From a bacterium (lineage in GTDB: Bacteria > Patescibacteriota > Microgenomatia > Levybacterales > UBA12049): a stretch of DNA of 17,355 nucleotides. How positions within the stretch are numbered: position 1 is the stretch's first letter; the number at the start of each line of letters is the position of its first letter. The stretch spans positions 1-17,355 of the forward strand of contig JAJYHW010000044.1 in assembly GCA_021784535.1 (NCBI GenBank), written 5' to 3'. Position numbers and translations under genes: made by a program. The notes below the pieces were generated by a model. That model was not told where the DNA came from. It did no database searches and saw only the letters and a program-made list of their open reading frames with translations. Shown piece after piece: positions 1 through 6,246 of the stretch.

Positions 1-1717
1 TCTGCCGCAAAGTGCTGTCAAGTATTCCTTTCGTCAGTTTTTTTAAATTGAGATCAGAAGGCAATACTTGAGAAACGCGGAACAACGCTAACCCCATTTG
101 GGTAGTGATATTATTGGGCAATGCGCTATCTAATTGATTAAACAGCTCCTGGTTCTCATTGCCTGCAATTTTTTGCAGTTCTGATTTGGTAAATTCGGCT
201 AGTAAGAAAAGAGGAACAGTTTTAAGAATGACACGGTGTATTATTGTTTGTAGTAATGCATCAGCAAGTGTTGTCATGGGAAGTTTTTGATCGGCAATTG
301 CTTTTGCTTTGGTAACAAATTCTTGCAATTCCTTCTGTGTTTGCATATGCATTTTTTCCGGATTTAGCCTAGCTTTTATAATTCTAGTAACGATGAATGG
401 GAAATATAAACTTAATTTTCGGGGTAAGAGAGAATACTTATTGTGAGTTGCTATGTATTGATTAGTTTCAATCTCTGAAAACGCTGTAGCTGATAATGGA
501 TCAAAGAGACGCAGAAATGCCTGTAATCTTTTTTCTCCTAAAAGTTGCAATAATACAGACAGATTAAGAAACATGCGTCCGTTATCGATAAATGCCGGAG
601 TTGTCTTATTATCAATATTGAGATCTCGATTAAAAAACATATGTCCTACGTTTTTAATAAGATGGGTAAAAAGAGATGTAGCCATAACCGAGAGAGGGTG
701 AGTAATGCCTTGTACTCCAATGGTAACGTCAAGATAGAGTTGTTTTTTGTCACCAGGTTTTGTCAGCATGTTGGGAGAAAGTGGAACAAATCCGGTAATA
801 GGTCGTGCCTGCAGGAGGTACAGTTTCTCTTTTGCAAATGCCCATTCAATATCAACAGGTTTGTTATAGAATAATGCAACTTTCGAAATAAGTTTTGTAA
901 GCTCAAGTACCTGTGAGTCTGAAAGCGAAAATTCATTATTTGTTTTATTCTTTCTTTCTTTAGCTCCTCCATTGTCCAAAAGCCAAATTGAGGTTTCTTT
1001 TGCGCCTAGTTGCTTGTGAATTATTTGCAGGAGTAACTTATTAACGATATATGTATCGGGAGTAACGATGCCTTGTACTACGGTCTCGCCAAGGCCGAAG
1101 TTGGCTGTAAAAACAGCTTCATCAAAATTATTCGTGACAGGATTTATTGAGAATCCCACTCCTGCAATTTCGCTTGGTATTTGTTCTTGTACAATAACAG
1201 CAATTTCTGGCTTCTCGATATTAAACCCATGCTCTTTTTTATAAATAGCTACTCTGTAGTCAAGGCAGGATGCAAATGCTTTTTTAACGGCATTTTCCAT
1301 ATTTTTGATGTTTACTCCGAGAATTGTCTCATAACCTCCGGCAAATGATGCTCCTTCCAAATCTTCCTCAGGAGAAGAGGATCGGACAGCAAATAACATT
1401 GTCTTTGGGTATTTTTGCAGTGCTTTTGCTAGCTTGTTTTTTTGTTCTGAGGTGAGAGAAAGTGTCAATGCCTTTTCTTTAAGGAGTACTGAGGATTTTT
1501 TAAGGTCAAATTTTTCCGGTTGAATGAATTTTTTCCAGTTTTCCGTTTTTTGTAATTCTTGAAACCATGGTTGGAAAAAGGAAACGGAAAGAATAAAGCC
1601 GGAGGGTACAGGTAATCCTGCTAAGCACCCTTGAATAAGCGAAAGTCCTTTGCCGCCAACTTCTGTCACTGTTGCATGATTTTTATCAGGAAAGTAGTAA
1701 ACTGAGGGATTCTTCAT
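1..1717 (-). CDS. PEP-synthase / rifampicin-phosphotransferase-like ATP-dependent dikinase, C-terminal part outside window
   Basis: Open from the ATG at 1717 to the window edge, 572 codons with no stop. The N-terminal third is a PPDK_N/PEP-synthase ATP-grasp domain: GGKG near residue 22, a VRSSSPEEDLEGASFAG block near 111, a VQEQI..EIAGVGFSINP block near 176, GLGETVVQG..TPD near 206, and DIEWA...LLQARPIT near 287-305. In this family the domain takes phosphate from ATP and passes it to a swivelling His domain. After residue 320 the protein continues with YLDVTIGVQGITHPLS and NGRMFLNLSVLL, which resemble the substrate-binding middle domain of rifampicin phosphotransferases rather than the His domain that comes next in PEP synthase. 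The His domain and C-terminus are not in the window, so PEP synthase, Rph or a relative with unknown substrate all remain possible. ATP-grasp assignment is firm; the exact substrate is not. Confidence 0.85.
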   Translation of the reverse strand, partial: MKNPSVYYFPDKNHATVTEVGGKGLSLIQGCLAGLPVPSGFILSVSFFQPWFQELQKTENWKKFIQPEKFDLKKSSVLLKEKALTLSLTSEQKNKLAKALQKYPKTMLFAVRSSSPEEDLEGASFAGGYETILGVNIKNMENAVKKAFASCLDYRVAIYKKEHGFNIEKPEIAVIVQEQIPSEIAGVGFSINPVTNNFDEAVFTANFGLGETVVQGIVTPDTYIVNKLLLQIIHKQLGAKETSIWLLDNGGAKERKNKTNNEFSLSDSQVLELTKLISKVALFYNKPVDIEWAFAKEKLYLLQARPITGFVPLSPNMLTKPGDKKQLYLDVTIGVQGITHPLSVMATSLFTHLIKNVGHMFFNRDLNIDNKTTPAFIDNGRMFLNLSVLLQLLGEKRLQAFLRLFDPLSATAFSEIETNQYIATHNKYSLLPRKLSLYFPFIVTRIIKARLNPEKMHMQTQKELQEFVTKAKAIADQKLPMTTLADALLQTIIHRVILKTVPLFLLAEFTKSELQKIAGNENQELFNQLDSALPNNITTQMGLALFRVSQVLPSDLNLKKLTKGILDSTLRQ

Positions 1718-1723
1718 GTTTTT

Positions 1724-1752
1724 ATTATATAAAGATATTTTGTAAATAACAG
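1724..1752 (-). promoter_or_regulatory. Promoter of the PEP-synthase-like gene, leaderless type
   Basis: A consensus -10 TATAAT occupies 1729-1724 on the minus strand and is followed by only six bases (AAAAAC) before the ATG at 1717. Transcription would start at or next to the A of the start codon. The -35 at 1752-1747 (CTGTTA) is poor. No Shine-Dalgarno is present. Confidence 0.6.
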
Positions 1753-1863
1753 CGCGTATTTATTGGTATGAAAAAATATGGCTGGAGCGTGCAGTATGAT
1801 GTATAAAGTATTTTTATCTATTAAACAAAGCACACTATATTAGCTGATTTTTTGGTAAATTTC

Positions 1864-2688
1864 TTAAAAAGAGAGAGCGTTGAGAATTTGATCAATAAAG
1901 GATTGTTGTGTTTGCAGAACAGTACCGGTTTGCGCTGAGACAAAAACTGTTTTATTAAGTGAAATGGGAAAAATTCCAAAGAGTTTCTTATCTGACACGC
2001 CTTTGACGGCAAAGGCAGGCTGATTGTCTATCTGTGTCAATATAATAGGAGTTGCAGCACCGCTGGCGGTTGATTGGGAAACAGCAGAAAGCACTTGATG
2101 TTGAAGAAGATTCTGGACAGCCTGATTGGGCAGTACCGTTACCGTTTTTGTGCCTGCGGGGGTTGTGACTGATAAAGCATTGGTGGCAGGATTGACTGAA
2201 AGAGGAAAATGCGTTTCCGCCTCAACTCCATGAGATTTAATTGTAAATCCTTCTGCAGAATTTGTCCCCACCTGAATATCTTTTTCTTTTAGAGCATCAT
2301 TGATTTTTGTCAACGCATCATTACCTAGCGGTTGTTTCTCTGTAGCAATTTCTATCTTATTGCTTTTAGCAGGTGCCTCTGCGTGTATTTGTGCAGGTTC
2401 ATTTGAAAGACCGCTGTCAGTCCCGGAAGGCTTGTTTTGATCCTGACTTTTCTGATCCTGCGAGGCGTTTGTTATATTATTGCCAGTGTCGCCCTGGTCA
2501 GCTAAAAAACGGGGGCCAGATGCCATACCCAGTACTTGCGTTCGCGTTACAGCATGAGCTGTAATTGCGCCAACAAGGACGACAAGCACAGCAACAAAAG
2601 TTATCGAAATAATATGAAGATATTCTCTCTGTGGAGATTTCGTTACTGCTTTTCTGGAAGCAGGATTCTTTTTTGCTAGTTTCTTCAT
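1864..2688 (-). CDS. Membrane-anchored protein of unknown function with large extracytoplasmic part
   Basis: I do not recognise the family. With the start at 2688 it has 274 residues: a Lys/Arg-rich cytoplasmic N-terminus, one hydrophobic segment (about residues 27-46, IISITFVAVLVVLVGAITAHAV), a Gln/Asn/Asp/Ser-rich linker (about 65-105), then a globular region with beta-strand-like alternation. The C-terminal KKLFGIFPISLNKTVFVSAQTGTV stretch resembles repeats seen in other exported proteins, where a structural sequence and a 'TG' turn recur, but I cannot name a domain. The start at 2688 is preferred over an in-frame ATG at 2697 because the latter lies inside the likely -10 box (TACAAT, 2701-2696) and would not be transcribed. 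It is transcribed divergently from the TauE-like gene. Confidence 0.7.
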   Translation of the reverse strand: MKKLAKKNPASRKAVTKSPQREYLHIISITFVAVLVVLVGAITAHAVTRTQVLGMASGPRFLADQGDTGNNITNASQDQKSQDQNKPSGTDSGLSNEPAQIHAEAPAKSNKIEIATEKQPLGNDALTKINDALKEKDIQVGTNSAEGFTIKSHGVEAETHFPLSVNPATNALSVTTPAGTKTVTVLPNQAVQNLLQHQVLSAVSQSTASGAATPIILTQIDNQPAFAVKGVSDKKLFGIFPISLNKTVFVSAQTGTVLQTQQSFIDQILNALSF

Positions 2689-2695
2689 ATACTCC

Positions 2696-2726
2696 ATTGT
2701 AGCTGGATAAGGTACCTATTTGTCAA
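2696..2726 (-). promoter_or_regulatory. Promoter of the 1864-2688 gene, leaderless type
   Basis: Exact -35 consensus TTGACA (2726-2721) and -10 TACAAT (2701-2696) with a 19-base spacer, which is longer than the usual 17. Seven bases (GGAGTAT) separate the -10 from the ATG at 2688. The GGAG in that gap lies only three bases from the ATG, too close for a usual Shine-Dalgarno. Confidence 0.6.
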
Positions 2727-2802
2727 GAGTATGTTGTTGTTTGTTGCAATTGGTTTATCAGAGGCAAGAAAGGAGGGGGCTAAAGTTCTTAAGAAAAAAT
2801 GA

Positions 2803-2811
2803 TGCTACAAT
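2803..2811 (+). promoter_or_regulatory. Extended -10 promoter of the TauE/SafE-like gene
   Basis: TGC-TACAAT (2803-2811) is an extended -10 motif (TGn plus -10). Six bases (ACATAA) follow before the GTG at 2818, and the TAA in that gap is an in-frame stop, so no earlier start exists. No convincing -35 was found, as is common with extended -10 promoters. Confidence 0.55.
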
Positions 2812-2817
2812 ACATAA

Positions 2818-3533
2818 GTGACACTCGGTTTTACTGCGGTTATTATTTTCTTTTCCTTCCTAATGAATGCATTTGCAGGCTTTGGGGGAGGGCTGCTGGC
2901 TGTTCCGCTTCTTGCCTTATTATATCCGCTAAAAACTGTTGCTCCCTTTACTAATTTACTTGGATTTAGCGCAAATGTTCTCCTCGTAAAAACATACTAC
3001 AAAAATATTCAGTACAAAATACTCATTCCTTTGCTTATTGGTAATCTGTTAGGAAGTCTTGTAGGCATCCATTTTCTCATCATTGCACAAAATGTTATCT
3101 TACTGAAGCTGTTGGGAGTTATCATTACTCTCTCTTCGGTAACGCTTTTTATTACCGATAAAAAGGTTGTCTTTAAACCCAATTACCTCATTGGGTTTAT
3201 TATTGGTAGTGTGAGTGGTGTACTGTCAGCTTTATTTGCCGTTGGCGGGCCTCCTCTTATTATCTATCTTTCAAGTATTTTTAAAGATAAAGCGGGCCTT
3301 CGTGCGACAAGTCTGCTGTTTTTTTGATTAATGGGGCCATGCAGGTTATTTTAATTATTGCAAACAGATTAATTACTCAGCAAGTACTTACCTTATTTCT
3401 CATCGGATTTCCGATACTACTAATTAGCAACTGGCTAGGGCATAAGCTGCATCTAAAAGTTTCAGAACAACTTTTTAGACAAATTGTCTTCTTCGCCCTA
3501 GTCCTTTCAGGAATAACGCTGATTCTGAAATAA
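2818..3533 (+). pseudogene. TSUP-family (TauE/SafE) sulfite/organosulfonate-type exporter, split by a one-base frameshift
   Basis: Two overlapping reading frames, 2818-3327 (GTG start, 169 residues) and 3324-3533 (69 residues), join into one TSUP membrane protein of about 238 residues, the usual family size. The first half has the family's paired motifs: AGFGGGLLAVPLL near residue 20 and SGVLSALFAVGGPPLIIYL near 140, in a protein made almost entirely of membrane helices. Frame one ends at TGA 3325-3327 directly after a run of seven T (3319-3325); eight T would read through as LLFFLINGAMQV into frame two. TSUP proteins move sulfite, sulfonates or related anions across the membrane. It converges on the thioredoxin operon with eight bases between stops. 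It may be a true pseudogene, a recoded gene (-1 slip on the T run) or an assembly error; the conserved sequence on both sides of the break argues against an old pseudogene. Confidence 0.85.
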
Positions 3534-3541
3534 TTTTCCGT

Positions 3542-3862
3542 TTAGTTGGTATACTTATGAAGTGTTTGTTTCAGCGATTCTTTTGACTGTAAGCCAATCA
3601 TTGTCTGAACCATTTTCCCATTTTTAAAGATTGCAAGCGTTGGAATACTCATGATTCCGAATTGTGCTGCTTTCTGTGGATTTTCATCAACTTCGAGTTT
3701 GCCGACTTTTACTTTTCCAGCAAATTCTTTAGCAAGTTCGTCGATAATTGGCGCCTGCATAAGACAAGGACCACACCATGATGCCCAGAAATCAACAAGT
3801 ACTGGTTGGTTTGTTTTTTCGACCTCTTCAACAAAATTTTTATCTGTTAAGGTAATATGCAT
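3542..3862 (-). CDS. trxA: Thioredoxin
   Basis: 106 residues, the normal size of a single-domain cytosolic thioredoxin. The active site WCGPC is at residues 29-33 (Cys30, Cys33), preceded by VLVDFWAS, and the cis-proline loop SIPT is at 72-75 (Pro74). FKNGKMVQTMIG matches the family's terminal strands. There is no signal peptide, so it acts in the cytoplasm as a dithiol reductant. It is the last gene of the PadR-rhodanese-DUF302 operon and has an excellent Shine-Dalgarno just after the upstream stop codon. Within this set, its job is probably to reduce the rhodanese, DUF302 or persulfidated partners, which is inference from context. Confidence 0.95.
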   Translation of the reverse strand: MHITLTDKNFVEEVEKTNQPVLVDFWASWCGPCLMQAPIIDELAKEFAGKVKVGKLEVDENPQKAAQFGIMSIPTLAIFKNGKMVQTMIGLQSKESLKQTLHKYTN

Positions 3863-3869
3863 TTTTTTT

Positions 3870-3877
3870 CACCTCCT
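3870..3877 (-). promoter_or_regulatory. Strong Shine-Dalgarno of the thioredoxin gene
   Basis: AGGAGGTG on the minus strand, seven bases before the ATG at 3862 and directly following the TAG stop of DUF302 (3880-3878). This is the clearest Shine-Dalgarno in the window and contrasts with the first genes of transcription units, which have none. Confidence 0.85.
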
Positions 3878-4282
3878 CTATATTTTTTCAAGTACATTTT
3901 TTAGTTTATTTTCGATTTCTTGCGCAGTTTCAGCTAATGTTGAATGTTTGGCTAGAGAAAGAGCAATAGTCGGTCGAATTGCAGAGACAACTACCTGGTT
4001 ATCTTCTTCATAAACGATAACATTGCAGGGAAGCAGTAATCCTATTTCTTTATCTGCTTTAAGCGCTTTATAAGCAGATTGCGGATGACATGCTCCCAAG
4101 ATAAGGTATTTGTCATATAAAATATCCAGTTTTTTTTTGAGTGTTTGTTGCACATCGATTGTTGTGAGGATGCCGAATCCTTCTTCTAGCAACAATTCTT
4201 GTACACGCTTAACGGCTTCTTCAAAAGAAATTGTTACCTGCTTTTTTAAACCATATGCTGTCGTTTGTAATTTGTTTGTCAT
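3878..4282 (-). CDS. DUF302 family protein
   Basis: 134 residues, about the usual DUF302 length. The family pattern is clear: GFGILTTIDVQQTLKKKL near residues 35-52, YLILGACHP at 59-67 and the EIGLLLPCNVIVYE block at 79-93. Cys65 (ACHP) and Cys86 (LPCN) are in the conserved positions. No signal peptide or membrane segment is present. The biochemical role of DUF302 is not established; it is often found near sulfur and redox genes. Its ATG overlaps the TGA of the rhodanese gene (ATGA, 4282-4279), so the two are probably translationally coupled; no separate Shine-Dalgarno is visible. Confidence 0.9.
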   Translation of the reverse strand: MTNKLQTTAYGLKKQVTISFEEAVKRVQELLLEEGFGILTTIDVQQTLKKKLDILYDKYLILGACHPQSAYKALKADKEIGLLLPCNVIVYEEDNQVVVSAIRPTIALSLAKHSTLAETAQEIENKLKNVLEKI

Positions 4283-4623
4283 ATTAATGGATATCTTTTC
4301 ATTCGCCAGGCGAGTAAACCGTTTTTCATACTGAACACATTGGTATAGCCGTAAGCAATCATCCTTTGAACTGCAGCGTTACTGCGCGACCCGCTGAGAC
4401 AATAGACATAGATTGTTGCGTTTTTGTTTGGCATTATTGATTCAATAGCCTTCTGATTTGTAATATTTTCAATAGAAAAGTTGATGCTTCCGTTAATTTT
4501 TGTCTTTTCGTATTCCATCGGCGTACGGACATCAAGCAGAATAATGTCCTGTTTGGCGTCAAGAGCTTTTTTTACCTCGGATGAGTCGATTTCAGGAACA
4601 TTACTCGAAAAAAAGCTAAACAT
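4279..4623 (-). CDS. Single-domain rhodanese (sulfurtransferase)
   Basis: 114 residues, a single rhodanese domain. LLDVRTPMEYEKTKINGSINF (about residues 29-49) is the typical first signature and the active-site loop is YCLSGSRS with catalytic Cys75. This loop binds a persulfide sulfur in GlpE/PspE-type enzymes, which move sulfane sulfur from thiosulfate or persulfides to thiols. No signal peptide, so cytoplasmic. It overlaps the PadR gene by eight bases and carries a GGAGG Shine-Dalgarno six bases before its ATG, inside the end of PadR. The thioredoxin two genes downstream is a natural sulfur acceptor, which is inference. Confidence 0.93.
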   Translation of the reverse strand: MFSFFSSNVPEIDSSEVKKALDAKQDIILLDVRTPMEYEKTKINGSINFSIENITNQKAIESIMPNKNATIYVYCLSGSRSNAAVQRMIAYGYTNVFSMKNGLLAWRMKRYPLI

Positions 4624-4987
4624 GGGCTACCTCCTCATATTTTTGTAAATAAGCAGCAAGGACTGCTTTGTTTTTCTCAAGAGTTGTCTTCCAGCCGGAC
4701 AAGAAGACTTTTCCATGTGCAGTAATATGATAGATAAATTTTCTTCCGTCTTTTTGTGCAGCAATAAGGTTTTCATTTTTTAATTTGCTGAGGACGCGAT
4801 AAAAATTTCCTGCATCAATGGCTTCGCAGAGGCAGGTTTCTTTTAAGTACTGCATGATTGCATATCCATGCCGGGGCTCTTGCAGGATGCATAACAGAAT
4901 ACACGGCTCCACAAATTGCTCAATGAGCAGGGGAGGTGTTTGCAATTCGTTAAAGTTGGTAAATCGTTTTCTGCCGCCGCAAATCAT
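4616..4987 (-). CDS. PadR-family transcriptional regulator, Cys-rich
   Basis: Winged-helix PadR protein of 123 residues when started at 4987. VEPCILLCILQEPRHGYAIMQYLK is the PadR first helix and HGY signature, followed by DAGNFYRVLSKLKNENLI (recognition helix) and the wing GRKFIYHITAHGKVFL, then a C-terminal helix for dimerisation. Five cysteines (numbered from the ATG at 4993: 5, 31, 35, 54, 56), including C-x3-C and C-x-C pairs, are unusual for such a small protein and suggest thiol or metal sensing. An in-frame ATG at 4993 also exists but lies against the -10 region, so 4987 fits the leaderless pattern better. First gene of the operon; probably represses its own promoter through the palindrome at 4998-5016. 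Confidence 0.88.
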   Translation of the reverse strand: MICGGRKRFTNFNELQTPPLLIEQFVEPCILLCILQEPRHGYAIMQYLKETCLCEAIDAGNFYRVLSKLKNENLIAAQKDGRKFIYHITAHGKVFLSGWKTTLEKNKAVLAAYLQKYEEVAHV

Positions 4988-4993
4988 AAGCAT

Positions 4994-5022
4994 ATATTAT
5001 ATGTAAATTACATATATGTCAA
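4994..5022 (-). promoter_or_regulatory. Promoter of the PadR-rhodanese-DUF302-thioredoxin operon
   Basis: Exact -35 TTGACA at 5022-5017. Two overlapping -10 candidates exist: TATAAT at 5001-4996 (15-base spacer) and TAATAT at 4999-4994 (17-base spacer). Either places the transcription start close to the ATG at 4987. No Shine-Dalgarno is visible. Confidence 0.65.
4998..5016. promoter_or_regulatory. Palindromic operator, probable PadR binding site
   Basis: Perfect inverted repeat of 9-1-9: TATATGTAA, centre A, TTACATATA. It fills the space between the -35 and -10 boxes and overlaps the -10. ATGT/ACAT half-sites are typical of known PadR operators, although the spacing here is shorter than the classic one. 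Position and symmetry suit repression by blocking RNA polymerase. Confidence 0.65.
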
Positions 5023-5034
5023 GCAGCATGCTTG
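5020..5034. repeat. Short inverted repeat upstream of the PadR -35
   Basis: CAAGC, AGCAT, GCTTG form a 5-base stem that abuts and shares bases with the PadR -35 box. On the plus strand it is followed by TTTTTG. It may be a second regulator site or a weak hairpin; support is only the symmetry. Confidence 0.3.
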
Positions 5035-5091
5035 TTTTTGTCTCTATTTTCATTTATGCTGACATAAGAGGCTATTGGGAATGTTACTTTT

Positions 5092-5156
5092 TTGCGCTCG
5101 GTACAAAAATTTTTTCTCTGTTGCAAGCGAGTAAGCAATTTTTTTGTATCTTGCTT
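5092..5156 (+). promoter_or_regulatory. Possible attenuator in the leader of the phosphoribosyltransferase gene
   Basis: A stem can form from TTGC-g-CTCG (5092-5100) with CGAG-taa-GCAA (5128-5138), followed by seven T (5139-5145), which has the shape of an intrinsic terminator although the stem is short and interrupted. A second stem, AAGCAA (5133-5138) with TTGCTT (5151-5156), is perfect, excludes the first and holds the T run in its loop, as an antiterminator would. A weak upstream promoter (TTGTTT 5032-5037, TATGCT 5055-5060, 17-base spacer) could feed it. No known riboswitch core was recognised. Confidence 0.25.
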
Positions 5157-5182
5157 TATTAAAACTAGTTCTAAGAGTCTAA

Positions 5183-5749
5183 ATGAATAATCATTTTAAA
5201 AATCCGGATGCATACAAGCCAGGGGAAGTGGTTATTTCTGCTAAAGAAATTGAGCATCGGTTAGATGAGCTCACCGCAGCATTGATAACAGCATATAAAG
5301 GGAAACGACTTCTACTTGTTGGATTGTTGACCGGTGCGGCTTGGTTGACGGTTGATTTACTTGAGAGGCTTCATATGCACGGAGTAAGGGATGCTGAAGT
5401 AACATTTATGAAAGTAAGCAGCTATCAGAATGGTACCACCGCAACCTACGAGCCACGTATTGAATATGATATGACCATAAATCCGCAAGGCAGGCATCTC
5501 TTACTCGTTGATGATATTGCGGACACAGGCAAAACACTAGCTTCGGTAAGCGCATTATTACGGAGTAAAAAAGTTGCTACAATCAAAGCATTTGTTTTAT
5601 TGGATAAACCATCCCGTCGTGAAGTGGTATACGCACCTGATTATGTCGGGTTTGAGATCCCCAATATCTGGGTGCAGGGACGGGGTATGGATTCAGATGG
5701 ATATGGCAGAGGCGATCCTGATATACGAAAAGGACCATACAGATATTAG
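5183..5749 (+). CDS. hpt: Hypoxanthine (-guanine) phosphoribosyltransferase
   Basis: 188 residues, close to the usual 175-185 of bacterial Hpt, which salvages hypoxanthine or guanine with PRPP to make IMP or GMP in the cytoplasm. Family blocks in order: VVISAKEIEHRLDEL near residue 16, KGKRLLLVGLLTGA at 39-52, VTFMKVSSYQNGT near 73-85, the PRPP loop LLLVDDIADTGKTL at 106-119 (Asp110, Asp111), FVLLDKPSRR near 135 and PDYVGFEIP..WVQGRGMD near 155-170. One oddity is LTG in place of the usual LKG in the pyrophosphate loop. The base-recognition end is divergent, so a preference among hypoxanthine, guanine or xanthine cannot be read. It has no clear Shine-Dalgarno and no strong -10 close to the ATG; it is the exception to the leaderless pattern and may use a leader. 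Confidence 0.85.
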   Translation: MNNHFKNPDAYKPGEVVISAKEIEHRLDELTAALITAYKGKRLLLVGLLTGAAWLTVDLLERLHMHGVRDAEVTFMKVSSYQNGTTATYEPRIEYDMTINPQGRHLLLVDDIADTGKTLASVSALLRSKKVATIKAFVLLDKPSRREVVYAPDYVGFEIPNIWVQGRGMDSDGYGRGDPDIRKGPYRY

Positions 5750-5781
5750 TTTTTTCTCATCTTCCTCTCATTTTTATTCAG

Positions 5782-5787
5782 TATCAT
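5782..5787 (+). promoter_or_regulatory. -10 box of the FMN-binding/oxidoreductase operon
   Basis: TATCAT (5 of 6 matches to the -10 consensus) ends six bases (ACTTGT) before the ATG at 5794, matching the spacing seen at other first genes. No good -35 and no Shine-Dalgarno are visible, so readthrough from the phosphoribosyltransferase gene 44 bases upstream is also possible. Confidence 0.45.
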
Positions 5788-5793
5788 ACTTGT

Positions 5794-6246
5794 ATGAAGA
5801 AAGCAATTCTTACCGTTGCAACACTGGCAATTATTGGGTATGTTCTTGTGCAGAATATGGGGAAAATTGGCGAAGTAGCGTTAATTGCGGTTTCACAACA
5901 TCGATTGATTAATCCTTTCCAGACCACAGCAGCAGCAAGTTCTTCAAACGGAAAGCCGCCAGCGTATAAAGATGGAACCTATACAGGCCCGGTAGAAAAT
6001 GCTTTTTACGGTAATGTGCAGATACAGGCAACGATTCAAAACGGAAAGATTACCGCTATACAATTCTTGCGACATCCTCATGATAATTTTCATTCAATTG
6101 CAGTCAATGATGTCGCGATGCCCAATCTTACACAGGAAGCGATTCAGGCGCAAACAGCGCAGGTTGCCATTGTTTCCGGTGCAACAGAAACGAGTCAGGC
6201 ATTTATTCAATCACTCCAGTCAGCATTGAATCAAGCTAAATCATGA
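5794..6246 (+). CDS. Exported FMN-binding domain protein, first of a tandem pair
   Basis: 150 residues: an N-terminal hydrophobic segment (about 4-19) acting as signal anchor, a short linker, and one FMN_bind domain (about 56-147). The domain starts with YKDGTYTGP, has FYGNVQIQATIQNGKIT and ends with VSGATETSQAF; Thr131 in the SGAT motif matches the residue to which FMN is covalently joined by ApbE in NqrC/RnfG-like proteins. It should sit on the outer face of the membrane and carry electrons. It overlaps the next gene by four bases (ATGA, 6243-6246). Together with the second copy and the membrane oxidoreductase downstream it looks like an electron relay. No ApbE gene is in the window. Confidence 0.88.
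   Translation: MKKAILTVATLAIIGYVLVQNMGKIGEVALIAVSQHRLINPFQTTAAASSSNGKPPAYKDGTYTGPVENAFYGNVQIQATIQNGKITAIQFLRHPHDNFHSIAVNDVAMPNLTQEAIQAQTAQVAIVSGATETSQAFIQSLQSALNQAKS

Noticed and set aside
641..972. Short frames on both strands inside the PEP-synthase-like gene
   Set aside because: They overlap conserved ATP-grasp coding sequence in other frames.
1718..1863. Terminator or RNA between the anchored protein gene and the PEP-synthase-like gene
   Set aside because: Only AT-rich sequence and the promoter of the downstream gene were seen; no stem followed by a T run.
3325..3327. TGA read as Gly or Trp (alternative genetic code) to explain the broken exporter
   Set aside because: Reading through TGA in the same frame gives sequence unlike TSUP proteins, while the -1 frame continues the family; TGA also ends the rhodanese and the first FMN protein with sensible ATGA overlaps.
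3534..3541. Bidirectional terminator between exporter and thioredoxin operon
   Set aside because: Only eight bases lie between the stops and no stem was found; the same is true at 8336-8340.
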